A DNA stretch of 34,371 nt from CAWEPK01 sp049521495 (GTDB lineage Bacteria; Desulfobacterota; Syntrophorhabdia; Syntrophorhabdales; WCHB1-27), in the NCBI GenBank assembly GCA_049521495.1, contig JBEKOT010000011.1, positions 1-34,371 on the forward strand, written 5' to 3'. How positions within the stretch are numbered: position 1 is the first letter of the stretch; each line of letters begins with the position of its first letter. A model generated the notes under the pieces. It was not told the origin of the DNA. It saw only the letters and a list, made by a program, of their open reading frames with translations, and ran no database searches. The translations under genes and the position numbers were made by a program. Below are positions 1-8,298 of this stretch, one piece after another.

Positions 1-1439
1 CGCTCTCAAAACAGCGGGTAGACGGCATCAAACTATGGCAGGCCATAGACAGGTCCCTCGAAGAAGGCACCCCCGTTGAAGGCACGATTGTTTCCGAAGT
101 TAAGGGCGGCTTCATAGTCGACATAGGCGTGAATGCCTTTCTCCCCATATCCCAGGTCGATATAAAACCGGTAAAAAACCCCGCCTCTTTCATAGGACGC
201 CATCTGAAATATAAAGTGATCAAGGTCAACCAGAAAAAAGCAAACGTGATCGTATCCAGGCGCATGCTCATAGAAGAGGAAAAGGAGCGAAAAAGAAAAG
301 AGTTCTGGAAGAATGTAAAGGAAGGGCAGATCATCTACGGCTTCGTCAAGAGCATTACGGATTACGGGGCGTTCATCGATCTGGGGGGCGTTGACGGTTT
401 TCTCTATGTCAACGACATTACCTGGGGCAGGATTACCCATCCCAAGGAGTATCTGAAGCTGGGCGACGAGGTCAAGGTCAAGGTCATGACCGTCGACTAC
501 GAGAAGCACAAAGTGTCCGTCAGCATCAAAGACCTGAAGGGAGATCCCTGGCTGCACATAGACGAGAAATTTCCGATAGGTTCGCGCGTCAGGGGCAAGG
601 CGGTCGGCGTCGTGGAGTACGGGGTCTTCGTAGAGCTCGAGCCCGGTCTCGAAGGGCTTCTCCATGTGAGCGAGATGAGTTGGGACAAGAAAATGAGAAA
701 CCCCTCCAAACTCGTGTCGAAGGGCGATATGCTCGATCTCCAGATCCTGGACATCGACAGGGAGAAGAAGAGAATATCCCTCGGCCTGAAGCAGCTCCGG
801 CCCGACCCGTGGAAAGAGCTTGCCCAGAAATACCCCCCCGGTTCCGTAGTGAAAGGCAGGATAAAGAATTTCACCGATTTCGGCCTTTTTGTCGGTATGG
901 ACGACGGCATAGACGGACTTGTCCATATATCGGAGATATCCTGGTCCCGCAGGAAGAACGTCATTGCCGAGAGTTACAAGAAAGGGGCCGCGGTGGATGC
1001 CCTGGTCCTCAATATAGACGGGGAGCAAAAGAAGTTCTCTCTGTCCATCAAGAGGCTTAAGGAAGACCCATGGAAGGGGCTTCTGGAGCGCTACCGTGTG
1101 GGCGATACCGTCGAAGGCTACGTGACCAGCATTACCGATTTCGGTGTTTTCGTCGAGATCGAAGAGGGCATCGAAGGGCTGATCCATCTATCCGAGATAG
1201 AGAGCGGCAAAGGGAAGCACCCCTCGGAGCTTTTCGCTATCGATGACGTAGTGAAGGCCATGGTTATAAACGTGGACGAGAGGGACAAGAGGATAGGACT
1301 TTCTACGAAGGCGCTCAAGAAAGCTGAAGAGAAAAAGGAGGTCAGCAGCTTCTCCAAGGAAGAGGCGCGCGCCTTCTCGACTCTTGGAGACCTCCTTGAA
1401 CCTGCCATGAAAAAAAACAACAGAGACAACGAAATCTAG
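1..1439 (+). CDS. rpsA: 30S ribosomal protein S1 (5' truncated by window edge)
   Basis: S1 binds mRNA and helps load it on the 30S ribosomal subunit. The reading frame is open from the first complete codon at position 3, so the start lies outside the window; the GTG at 129 is internal. Five S1 OB-fold repeats are visible: one starting near position 78, then four complete repeats in the rest of the protein. Each has the typical G-x-V-x-G...F-G-[VAL]-F-[VI] and [HV]-[VI]-[ND/S]-[ED] signatures and is separated by the D-P-W linker seen in bacterial S1 proteins. A full-length S1 normally has six repeats, so about one repeat is missing upstream. The tail after the last repeat is charged and short. 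A small Zn-ribbon gene follows after 27 bases. Family assignment is secure; other multi-S1 proteins are less likely given the repeat number and DPW linkers. Confidence 0.93.
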   Translation, partial: LSKQRVDGIKLWQAIDRSLEEGTPVEGTIVSEVKGGFIVDIGVNAFLPISQVDIKPVKNPASFIGRHLKYKVIKVNQKKANVIVSRRMLIEEEKERKRKEFWKNVKEGQIIYGFVKSITDYGAFIDLGGVDGFLYVNDITWGRITHPKEYLKLGDEVKVKVMTVDYEKHKVSVSIKDLKGDPWLHIDEKFPIGSRVRGKAVGVVEYGVFVELEPGLEGLLHVSEMSWDKKMRNPSKLVSKGDMLDLQILDIDREKKRISLGLKQLRPDPWKELAQKYPPGSVVKGRIKNFTDFGLFVGMDDGIDGLVHISEISWSRRKNVIAESYKKGAAVDALVLNIDGEQKKFSLSIKRLKEDPWKGLLERYRVGDTVEGYVTSITDFGVFVEIEEGIEGLIHLSEIESGKGKHPSELFAIDDVVKAMVINVDERDKRIGLSTKALKKAEEKKEVSSFSKEEARAFSTLGDLLEPAMKKNNRDNEI

Positions 1440-1466
1440 AAGCTAAACTGATTACGGGAGGTTTCG

Positions 1467-1640
1467 ATGCCGATAAAGAAGGAGCTGCTTGAGATTCTCT
1501 GCTGCCCCAAATGCAAGGGGGATATCGAAGTGACGACCTCCGGGGACGGTCTCATATGCCGCCATTGTAATCTGCTTTATCCGATAAAAGACGACATACC
1601 TATAATGCTTATTGACGAGGCCTTACAGGTCAAGGAGTAG
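1467..1640 (+). CDS. Trm112-like small zinc-ribbon protein
   Basis: A 57-residue protein starting at ATG 1467 with GGGAGG six bases upstream. It carries two CxxC knuckles (C-C-P-K-C near residue 12 and C-R-H-C near residue 32) and the closing motif Y-P-I-K-D-D-I-P-I-M-L, which together define the bacterial Trm112/YcaR family. Eukaryotic and archaeal Trm112 proteins are activating partners of methyltransferases. Bacterial members are usually small proteins of about 60 residues with no firm role, often near cell-envelope or lipid A genes, which fits the acyltransferase just downstream. Function beyond the fold is not known. Confidence 0.85.
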   Translation: MPIKKELLEILCCPKCKGDIEVTTSGDGLICRHCNLLYPIKDDIPIMLIDEALQVKE

Positions 1641-1677
1641 GACGGACAGGCATTCTTTCGCTGCCCTCCGGAAAAGC

Positions 1678-1723
1678 GGCCAGGCGGCGGCGCTCGGAGC
1701 AGCCGTCTCGGCCACCTGTTTTT
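1678..1723 (+). terminator. Possible imperfect hairpin terminator
   Basis: GGCC (1678-1681) and GGCGGC (1683-1688) can pair with GGCC (1710-1713) and GCCGTC (1702-1707, one G-U pair), and a run of T follows near 1719-1723. The stem is interrupted and the next gene begins at 1731, so this could be a terminator or attenuator after the Trm112-like gene, or chance. Confidence 0.35.
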
Positions 1724-1730
1724 GCATAAT

Positions 1731-2612
1731 ATGATCGACTTCCTTCTCATCTTCCTCATAAAGGGTTTTCAGCAGTTTCTCCGCGCCCTTCCGGAAAGGG
1801 CATGCAGGAGAGCAGGTATGGTCCTGGGCAGGCTCGGTTTTCTCCTTCTCAAAGGAAGGCGGCGCGTGGCGGTTGCCAACCTAAAGAGGATCTCCCCGGC
1901 CCTTTCCCGGTCTCAGGCTCGCGCGTTGGCGCGGAGTTGTTTTGAGAAGCTGGGAGTCAACCTCCTCGAGACGCTGCTCTTCCCTTATGTTCCGAAAGGT
2001 GAATATGACATACGGTTCAGGCTCGAGAAGAGGGGAAACGTAGATGAGGCATTGAAGGGCCGCCAGGGCGTTATCGCCCTCGGCTTCCATTATTCCAATT
2101 GGGAACTGACGGGCGTAAGCTCTTTCCTTCTGGGCAGGGAGATCATTGCCCTCGCGCGCCCGCTCAAGGGGTATCCCGCGTTGAACGGTTTTCTTAACGA
2201 CCTCCGCGGGCGGGCCGGCCTGACGATCATACCGAACAGGGAAACTGCCCGCGACGTAGTAAGGCTTCTGAATGAAAATCGTATCGTTGCATTCCTGGGC
2301 GATCAAAGGGAGAAGCGATCAAGGGCCGTCTGGGTGGATCTCTTCGGGCAAAAGGTGCCGACATCCAAAGGCGTAGTCGCCATAGCGATGAAGACGGGGG
2401 CGCCCATTGTCCCAGTCTATGCCAGGAGGGACGGTTTCTTGCGTTACACGATAGTCTATAACGAACCCCTTCCGATAGAACGTAAGGGAGCACCTCTCGA
2501 TGAGCTTATGATTAGAAATGCGAGGAAAGTCAATGCATTCCTGGAAGAGATAGTAAGGCAGCGGCCCGATGAGTGGTTCCTGGTGCACCGGCGCTTCGGC
2601 CGCGACACATGA
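1731..2612 (+). CDS. Lipid A biosynthesis (LpxL/HtrB-type) lysophospholipid acyltransferase
   Basis: A 293-residue member of the LpxL/HtrB acyltransferase family, which transfers a secondary acyl chain to a lipid A precursor at the inner membrane. An in-frame TTG at 1722 exists, but the ATG at 1731 gives a hydrophobic N-terminus (I-D-F-L-L-I-F-L-I) typical of the single membrane anchor of this family. The catalytic HX4E motif is H-Y-S-N-W-E near residue 119, and the later motifs G-D-Q-R and G-A-P-I-V-P-V appear in order. Length matches the family (about 290-310). It implies a lipopolysaccharide-bearing outer membrane. It converges with the LysR gene at 2707; I see no convincing terminator in the 94-base gap. 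Confidence 0.87.
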   Translation: MIDFLLIFLIKGFQQFLRALPERACRRAGMVLGRLGFLLLKGRRRVAVANLKRISPALSRSQARALARSCFEKLGVNLLETLLFPYVPKGEYDIRFRLEKRGNVDEALKGRQGVIALGFHYSNWELTGVSSFLLGREIIALARPLKGYPALNGFLNDLRGRAGLTIIPNRETARDVVRLLNENRIVAFLGDQREKRSRAVWVDLFGQKVPTSKGVVAIAMKTGAPIVPVYARRDGFLRYTIVYNEPLPIERKGAPLDELMIRNARKVNAFLEEIVRQRPDEWFLVHRRFGRDT

Positions 2613-2706
2613 TAGGGCCCGAAGCGTAAGCCCTCTTGCGGAGCAAGTCTATCCCGGACAATATCAACTACTTACAGCCTTAAGACCCCGAACGCGCGAA
2701 GTCGGG

Positions 2707-3651
2707 CTAGACGACCCTGAGCCGGCCGGCAGGCTCGAAGTGCTTCTCGATGACCCCCAGAAAGTCATTCAGGACGGGTGAGATCTCCACCTCCCGATTG
2801 GTCGCTATGTCGATGCCAAGCCGTATTGCGCCATCGATCACCGGGATAATAGTCAAACGGTGCTGCGCCACTTCCTCCCTGACATAGGGGAGGAACACCA
2901 GGGCCACTCCCTTTTTCTGCCTGGCCAGCTCTTTGGCGCATTCCACATTGTCTACCTCGGCGCCCACCAGTGGCGTGAGGTTTCTGCTGGCAAAATGCTC
3001 GAGGATGGCCTCCCTCGCAGTAGACCCTTCCGATTGAATGATAAGGGGATAATCGACCAGGTCTTCCCATTTCACCTCCGCTTTTTGCACGAGAGGGTAA
3101 TCAGGGTTTGCAACGAGCACCATCCTTTCCACTTCAGGGATACGGATGATCTGCAATTTCTTGTCGATCTTTCGAAGGGTGCCGACTATGCAGACATCAT
3201 GTTTGAAATCGAGCAGGTCGTCGACGAGCGTAAGGGAAGGGCCTTCCCTGACCGACACCCTCACCGATGGATAGAGCTCTTTGAACTTGTCTATAAGGGG
3301 CGTCAGGTAAAGGGTGAGGGTGGTGGCTACTCCGATGTGCAGGTTTCCGAGGTGATAGCTCCTTAAGAAATTCTCCGCCATCATCACATGGTTGATAGCC
3401 TCCTCGGCATAGTTGACCAGTCGCTCGCCCGCTTTTGTGAGATGGACCCGCTTCCTCTTGACATTGATGAGCTTGACGCCGAATTGTCCTTCCAGGGCTT
3501 TTATTTGCTGGGTTACCGCGGGCTGGGTGATGAAGAGCTTTTCCGAGGCGGCACTGAAGCTCCTTTCCTTGGCCACGAAATAGAAGGAGATCAATTGCTG
3601 CACATTGATCTGGGGAAGTCTCACGTTCCTTACTATACTACAATTTTTCAT
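2707..3651 (-). CDS. LysR-family transcriptional regulator
   Basis: A LysR-type regulator of 314 residues. The open frame extends upstream to 3801, but the family N-terminus (helix-turn-helix from about residue 11: Q-L-I-S-F-Y-F-V-A-K-E-R-S-F-S-A-A-S, then I-T-Q-P-A-V-T-Q-Q-I-K-A-L-E) fits the ATG at 3651 or the GTG at 3627. The rest is a periplasmic-binding-like effector domain ending in a typical H-F-E-P tail. It is transcribed divergently from the HMG-CoA-synthase-like/DUF35 gene at 3852, the classic arrangement for a LysR regulator and its target. A 16-bp perfect palindrome lies in the shared intergenic region, and a related element precedes the cluster at 12143, so it may control both. 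The effector is unknown. Confidence 0.92.
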   Translation of the reverse strand: MKNCSIVRNVRLPQINVQQLISFYFVAKERSFSAASEKLFITQPAVTQQIKALEGQFGVKLINVKRKRVHLTKAGERLVNYAEEAINHVMMAENFLRSYHLGNLHIGVATTLTLYLTPLIDKFKELYPSVRVSVREGPSLTLVDDLLDFKHDVCIVGTLRKIDKKLQIIRIPEVERMVLVANPDYPLVQKAEVKWEDLVDYPLIIQSEGSTAREAILEHFASRNLTPLVGAEVDNVECAKELARQKKGVALVFLPYVREEVAQHRLTIIPVIDGAIRLGIDIATNREVEISPVLNDFLGVIEKHFEPAGRLRVV

Positions 3652-3682
3652 TTTCTTCGTCCAGACAAAGTTACGGAAAATA

Positions 3683-3711
3683 TTTATGAATTCATAAAAA
3701 ATATTATGTTG
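3683..3711. promoter_or_regulatory. Candidate LysR operator (palindrome plus downstream half-site)
   Basis: TTTATGAATTCATAAA at 3683-3698 is a perfect 16-bp palindrome in an AT-rich island between the divergent LysR and DUF35-fusion genes. It contains the T-N11-A pattern of LysR boxes. A second element, TTATGTTG, starts at 3704, exactly 20 bp (about two helical turns) after the TTATGAATT start at 3684. The same pair with the same spacing recurs at 11984-12011. Recognition by this LysR protein is inferred from position and symmetry. Confidence 0.6.
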
Positions 3712-3851
3712 CAAAGGTTCCCGTTTAAAACAATAATTGACCGAGGTGCAGTCTGAAAAAGCGGAAAGACCGGCCTGCATGAACGGAAGGGGCTTACGCA
3801 CTGGCGAAACCAGGGGCCGGGGGGTCGATCCAGGGGGGAAGGAAAGAGGGT

Positions 3852-5276
3852 ATGGCCGGCATTAAGTCGATAGGCGTTTATATCCCCGTCTACCGGCTTG
3901 CCCTGGAAGAGATAGGCAGGATGTGGCGTGTCCGGGGACCCGTAGGAGAGAAGGCGGTTGCCGGTTACGACGAAGATACCGTTACAATGGCCGTCGCAGC
4001 GGCCCGGGAATGTAAGGCCGGCTTGCCGGGGCAGATTGATGCCCTGTACTTCGCTACCACGACGGCGCCATACAGGGAGAAGCAGCACGCGGCATTGGCG
4101 GCCAGCGTGCTCGATCTTGACCGGGGGGCCTATACAGCGGACATAACCTGTTCCTTAAGAGGCGGGACGACTGCCCTTAGGGCCGCGCTCGACGCGGTCA
4201 AGGCGGGCTCGGCGCGTGAGTGCATCGTCGTTGCGGCCGATTGCAGGATGGGCGCTCCGAGGGGCAGGCTTGAGCAGCTTCTAGGCGACGGCGCTGGGGC
4301 GCTCGTCGTCGGCTCCCGTGAGTGTGTGGCGGACATCGAGGAGAGCTGCTCCACATACAGCGAGTTCACCGATGTCTGGAGGACCGACGCCGATCCCTTC
4401 CTTCGCTCCGGCGAAGGCCGGTTCATAGAAGAGGCGGGCTATATGCCTACGATGGTTGACGCTGTTTCCTCCATGATGAAGAGGAGCGGGGCCGCTGCCT
4501 CGGATTTCGCCCGGGTCGTCTTTTACGCGCCCGATCAAAGGCAGCATGCGGCCCTGGCAGAAAAGCTGGGCTTCGCACCAGGGCAGGTGCAGGACCCGCT
4601 TTTCAGCGCCATCGGCAATACTGGCGCCCCGGCAGTCCTCATCATGCTCGCGGCCGCCCTTGAGGAGGCACGGCCGGGCGAGAGGATCCTCCTTGCGGGC
4701 TACGGCGACGGGGCCGACGTCTTTACGCTGCGGGCAACCGACCGGATAGAAAAGACGCGGCGGCACCCCCTGCTCAAAGAGAGGCTCGGCCGCAAGAGCA
4801 ACATCGACTACGGCACCTACTTGAGCTGGCGTGGTCTTGTCCCCTTCGAGGCCTCGGGCCTCCCCGAAAGGCCGCAGCCGTCGCTGGCGAGCCGCTGGAG
4901 AGAGCGCAAGTTCATTTCCGCCCTTTACGGGGTCAGGTGCACCGCTTGCGGGACGCCGCAGATGCACGCCATCGGGCAGAACATACGCGTCTGCATCGCC
5001 TGCCAGGCCAAAGACGCCTTCGAGCCATACAGCTTTGCCGACAAGAGGGGGACCCTTTTTACCTACGCGGTCGATCACCTCCAGCCGACGCGGAACCCGC
5101 CGGGACTGAACGGCGTCGTAGATTTCGAGGACGGGGGCAGGATGCTCTGCGAGCTTACCGACTACGACCTTTCGAGGGTGCGGATAGGGATGCCGGTCGA
5201 AATGACGTTTCGAAGGTTCTCCGACGGGAAAGGCCCCGTCAACTACTTCTGGAAAGCCAGGCCGATCGTGGAGTGA
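3852..5276 (+). CDS. HMG-CoA-synthase-like/KAS III-like protein fused to a DUF35 (Zn-ribbon OB-fold) domain
   Basis: A 474-residue fusion. Residues 1 to about 330 form a thiolase-superfamily condensing domain like HMG-CoA synthase, with the expected acyl-accepting Cys at C100 (D-I-T-C-S-L) and a Glu at E76. The site where HMG-CoA synthase has its F-H-x-P histidine reads F-Y-A-P (Y225), so classical synthase chemistry is doubtful. Residues about 350-474 are a DUF35 domain with Zn knuckles C363/C366 and C381/C384 followed by an OB-fold. DUF35 proteins bind CoA and partner with thiolases: in the archaeal thiolase-HMGS complex they channel intermediates, and in benzylsuccinate catabolism BbsA (DUF35) works with thiolase BbsB. 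The next gene is such a thiolase, so the pair probably forms a complex that makes or cleaves a beta-ketoacyl-CoA. Start ATG 3852 is preceded by a GA-rich ribosome site. Confidence 0.82.
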   Translation: MAGIKSIGVYIPVYRLALEEIGRMWRVRGPVGEKAVAGYDEDTVTMAVAAARECKAGLPGQIDALYFATTTAPYREKQHAALAASVLDLDRGAYTADITCSLRGGTTALRAALDAVKAGSARECIVVAADCRMGAPRGRLEQLLGDGAGALVVGSRECVADIEESCSTYSEFTDVWRTDADPFLRSGEGRFIEEAGYMPTMVDAVSSMMKRSGAAASDFARVVFYAPDQRQHAALAEKLGFAPGQVQDPLFSAIGNTGAPAVLIMLAAALEEARPGERILLAGYGDGADVFTLRATDRIEKTRRHPLLKERLGRKSNIDYGTYLSWRGLVPFEASGLPERPQPSLASRWRERKFISALYGVRCTACGTPQMHAIGQNIRVCIACQAKDAFEPYSFADKRGTLFTYAVDHLQPTRNPPGLNGVVDFEDGGRMLCELTDYDLSRVRIGMPVEMTFRRFSDGKGPVNYFWKARPIVE

Positions 5277-5313
5277 AAGGGGAATCGACCTTATCGAGGG
5301 AAGGGCGCTTACA

Positions 5314-6501
5314 GTGGAAAGCATGAAAGACAAGGTGGCGATTGTCGGAATGGGCTGCACCAGGTTCGGAGAGCGCTGGGACGCAGGGGTGGAAGACCTT
5401 CTCGTCGAGGCAGCCTACGAGGCATTCGAAGACGCGGGCATAGGGCCGAAGGACGTGCAGGCTGCATGGCTAGGTACGGTCTTTTCGGGCATTACGGCCA
5501 TTACCCTGTCCCCTCTGGGCTTGCAGTATATCCCCATGACGAGGGTGGAGAACATGTGCGCCACCGGCTCCGAGGCCTTGCGCGCCGCGAGCTATGCAGT
5601 AGCCGCCGGCGCCTGTGACATCGCCCTCGCCATCGGCGTAGAGAAGCTTAAGGACTCAGGCCTGACAGGCGTAAAGGGACCGGCCATCGTGGGGGACAAC
5701 CCGGACGGGACCTCGGGCGTCGCTTCCGGCTTCAGCGCCCCTGCCTCTTTTGCCTACCTCGGCACCCGCTACTTCCATCGATACGGGCTAGCGCCCGATT
5801 ACGGCAAGCGCCTGCTCGCCGAGATCGCGGTGAAGAACCACTATAACGGGAGCTTGAACCCGAGGGCCCATTTCCGGAACAGGCTGACGGTCGAGCAGGC
5901 GGTGGGGGCGCCTATAATTGCCTGGCCCCTCGGTCTCTATGACTGCTGCGGGGTGAGCGACGGGGCCGCAGCCGCTATCGTTGTCCGCGCCGGTATGGCG
6001 AAGGACTTCAGGAGCGATCCCGTCTACGTCAAGGCCCTGGCAGTCACGGCAGGCGCCCGCCAGGGATGCATGCGGCAGGACTACGATTACGTCCACATCG
6101 AAGAGAACGTGCGCGCCTCCAGGGCCGCCTACGAGCAGGCGGGCATAAGGGACCCGCGCAAGGAGCTGAGCCTTGCCGAGGTGCACGATTGTTTTACCTG
6201 TCACGAGCTCGTCCTTTACGAGGACCTTGGCTTCAGTCCGAGAGGAAAGGCGGGAGAGGATATAGAAGCGGGCGCCTTCAGCCTCACGGGAGAGCTGCCG
6301 GTCAATACGGACGGGGGTCTAAAGTGCTTCGGCCACCCCCTAGGGGCGACCGGGCTCCGGATGATGTACGAGGTCTATAAGCAGCTGCAGGGCAAGGCAG
6401 GTCCCAGGCAGGTGAAAGACCCGAGGTTGGGGCTCGTCCACAACCTCGGTGGAAACCCGGGAATGGGGATCGCGAGCTGCGTCATCCTGGGGAACGAATA
6501 G
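5314..6501 (+). CDS. Thiolase (SCP-x/BbsB-like acetyl-CoA acetyltransferase family)
   Basis: A 395-residue thiolase that should cleave or form beta-ketoacyl-CoA. Nucleophilic Cys is C82 (E-N-M-C-A-T-G). The conserved His residues are H291 (E-V-H-D-C-F-T) and H341 (G-H-P-L-G-A-T-G). The second Cys of classical thiolases (C-x-G motif near the C-terminus) is replaced by N-P-G (G-G-N-P-G-M-G), a feature of SCP-x and archaeal-type thiolases that work with a DUF35 partner. GTG 5314 is chosen as start because AAGGG lies eight bases before it; ATG at 5323 is the alternative but its spacing is too long. It lies 37 bases after the DUF35 fusion gene and before a strong terminator, so these two genes form an operon. 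Confidence 0.86.
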   Translation: MESMKDKVAIVGMGCTRFGERWDAGVEDLLVEAAYEAFEDAGIGPKDVQAAWLGTVFSGITAITLSPLGLQYIPMTRVENMCATGSEALRAASYAVAAGACDIALAIGVEKLKDSGLTGVKGPAIVGDNPDGTSGVASGFSAPASFAYLGTRYFHRYGLAPDYGKRLLAEIAVKNHYNGSLNPRAHFRNRLTVEQAVGAPIIAWPLGLYDCCGVSDGAAAAIVVRAGMAKDFRSDPVYVKALAVTAGARQGCMRQDYDYVHIEENVRASRAAYEQAGIRDPRKELSLAEVHDCFTCHELVLYEDLGFSPRGKAGEDIEAGAFSLTGELPVNTDGGLKCFGHPLGATGLRMMYEVYKQLQGKAGPRQVKDPRLGLVHNLGGNPGMGIASCVILGNE

Positions 6502-6511
6502 CTGTTTTTTT

Positions 6512-6550
6512 ACAGGTCCCGGCCTTCCGGGACCTGTCTTTGGCTTTTTT
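6512..6550 (+). terminator. Rho-independent terminator after the thiolase gene
   Basis: A perfect 11-bp stem (ACAGGTCCCGG at 6512-6522 pairing with 6527-6537) with a four-base loop is followed by a T-rich stretch ending in TTTTTT at 6550. It closes the DUF35/thiolase operon. Confidence 0.9.
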
Positions 6551-6912
6551 GACGAAAGGGGGTTGCGTGACGGTACATACCGGCTTACCGGGGTGCTGGG
6601 GCAGGATGGTAGAAAAAATATGTTGCATTTTGTTTTTCCCTCAGCTAAAAAGTGATTGAGCGGCCAACCTGAGCCCGCTTCCGAACAGGACGGTTCTGAG
6701 TCATGACCGAAGTCGCGTCCAAAAGGAGGTGATCGCAGCAACCGAAGAGAAGACGGTGCTGTTCCGACCCGGATAAACCTGACCGGGGACTGCTTTGGCC
6801 GGTCATGCGGACCCTGCATGGACTTGCGGCGCCTTCGAAAGACGGACCGCCCGGACGAAGGGTGTGTGACGAGTGGATCTTGATGTGGGGCTAAAAGAAA
6901 AAAGGGGGGCTT
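6551..6912 (+). other. Long untranslated leader or intergenic region before the MFS gene
   Basis: About 360 bases without a conserved-looking gene. Visible structure: an AT-rich island at 6611-6640 with A-T-A-T-G-T-T-G-C-A (6618-6627), resembling the downstream half of the candidate LysR element; a nine-codon frame (ATG 6703 to TGA 6732) that ends inside a very long Shine-Dalgarno-like match, AAGGAGGTGATC (6723-6734), with no start codon at normal distance after it; and a 6-bp inverted repeat GACCGG/CCGGTC at 6781-6804. None of these is proven functional. The length suggests regulation of the transporter at RNA level or a lost gene. Confidence 0.4.
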
Positions 6913-8220
6913 ATGAAGTATTATCAGAAGCTAACGATACTTTTGGGCTTGATTTGGGGCTTCATCGCCATTCAGCGGATCGTCATCGCCATTATCATGC
7001 CGGCGATCCAGGCCGATATGAAGTTCACGTACACCGACGTGGGCATGATCATATCCATCACAGGCCTTATCTGGGCCTTCGGCACGATCATATGGGCGAG
7101 CATCGGCGACACGTACGGTCGCCGCCCCGTCATTGTGTTCTGCGGAATCCTCGCTTCCATTTTCTCCTGGATGACCGGCATGGTGGGCTCCCTAGGCCAG
7201 ATGCTGGCGGTCAGGGGCGTCCTCGGATTTTTCGAGGGCGGGCCCTGGGGCCCGGCAGTGGCGACTGTGGCGGAAGAGGCCCCACCCGAGAAGAGAGGGG
7301 GGTTGGTTGGTCTCATACCCGGGGCCTTCATGCTTATCGGTGTATGCCTGGGACCGATAATCGCCGTGCAGATCCTTCAGAAAATGGGGTGGCGGTCGGT
7401 CTTCTACATCATCTCCATACCCGGCATTATCCTCGCCATTATCGCCGCGCTCTTCATGCACGAGCCCGCCTCCGTCGCAGCGGGCATCAAGGCGCGGAAG
7501 TCAGGCCAGAAGAGGGTCGTGATGCAGCAGGGCCACAAGGTGAAGCTGAGCGACGTCCTCAAGTACAAGAACGTGATCGTCTCTACGGTCAACAGCGTGC
7601 CGGTCATGGCATGGCTCTGGATCTACAGCGGCTTTTCCGCGCTCTTTCTCGCCAAGGTCCACCACCTGCCCATGGAAGCGATCGGTCTTGCCATGGCCGC
7701 CTCCGGTCTGGGGGGTTTTGTCGGGATGGTGGTAATGGGCCGGCTGTCGGACGGTATAGGGCGTAAGACGGCCATCATCCTCTCGGGGCTGCTCTGCTGT
7801 CTTTCCGGTCTTTCGATCATTGCCCTGCCCGTCGGCTCCCCCCTGGTGCTTTTCTGTGTGCTTTTCTTCTTCTGGGGTATGTTCGGTGGCGCTTCCTTTC
7901 CCCTTTACCTGGGCACGCTGCCTACCGAAGCCGTACCACCGGAGTTTGCCGGCACCGCGGTAGGTGTTCCCACGGCAGTGGGCGAGATCATCGGCGCGGC
8001 CGTGATGCCGACCATCGCCGGCGCCCTTGCCGATGCCTTCAGCCTCTACGCGCCCATGTGGATGGCAGCGATTGCGGGACTCGTCATCATGCTGGTCTCC
8101 CTTGGGTACGTGGAAACGGCGCCCGGGAAGCTTGCGAAAATGGCGAAAAAACCGACGCACGACGACCATCTGCTGCGGCCTTTCAGAGGTAAGGAGCCTG
8201 CGGTAGCGCCCGAGGGCTAG
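6913..8220 (+). CDS. MFS transporter
   Basis: A 435-residue major facilitator with about twelve predicted hydrophobic segments, in the inner membrane. The cytoplasmic loop 2-3 motif is G-D-T-Y-G-R-R-P (near residue 67) and the related loop 8-9 motif is G-R-L-S-D-G-I-G-R-K, confirming two six-helix halves. The family exchanges or symports small organic anions and related compounds. Its place between a thiolase/DUF35 operon and a dehydrogenase operon suggests uptake of the substrate (for example an aromatic or organic acid), but the substrate cannot be read from the sequence. ATG 6913 follows a GGGGGG ribosome site. It converges on the SDR gene with a shared hairpin terminator between. Confidence 0.9.
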   Translation: MKYYQKLTILLGLIWGFIAIQRIVIAIIMPAIQADMKFTYTDVGMIISITGLIWAFGTIIWASIGDTYGRRPVIVFCGILASIFSWMTGMVGSLGQMLAVRGVLGFFEGGPWGPAVATVAEEAPPEKRGGLVGLIPGAFMLIGVCLGPIIAVQILQKMGWRSVFYIISIPGIILAIIAALFMHEPASVAAGIKARKSGQKRVVMQQGHKVKLSDVLKYKNVIVSTVNSVPVMAWLWIYSGFSALFLAKVHHLPMEAIGLAMAASGLGGFVGMVVMGRLSDGIGRKTAIILSGLLCCLSGLSIIALPVGSPLVLFCVLFFFWGMFGGASFPLYLGTLPTEAVPPEFAGTAVGVPTAVGEIIGAAVMPTIAGALADAFSLYAPMWMAAIAGLVIMLVSLGYVETAPGKLAKMAKKPTHDDHLLRPFRGKEPAVAPEG

Positions 8221-8253
8221 CCGCAGCCGGTCAGCTTTTCTGCGATTAAAAAG

Positions 8254-8287
8254 AAGGACTGCTTCTCCCGCGGGGCGAGCAGTCCTT
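8254..8287. terminator. Bidirectional terminator between convergent MFS and SDR genes
   Basis: AAGGACTGCT (8254-8263) pairs perfectly with 8278-8287 around a 14-base GC-rich loop. On the minus strand the stem is followed by a T-rich tract (complement of the A-run at 8248-8252); on the plus strand by a weaker T/C-rich stretch. The position between two converging stop codons supports the call. Confidence 0.8.
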
Positions 8288-8298
8288 TCCATCCTTAC

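Noticed and set aside
33..1187. Minus-strand open frame of 384 codons opposite the S1 gene
   Set aside because: Shadow of the S1 reading frame; no family features.
6723..6734. Fragment of a 16S rRNA 3' end on the minus strand
   Set aside because: Only the anti-Shine-Dalgarno stretch matches; flanking bases do not follow the 16S helix 45 sequence.
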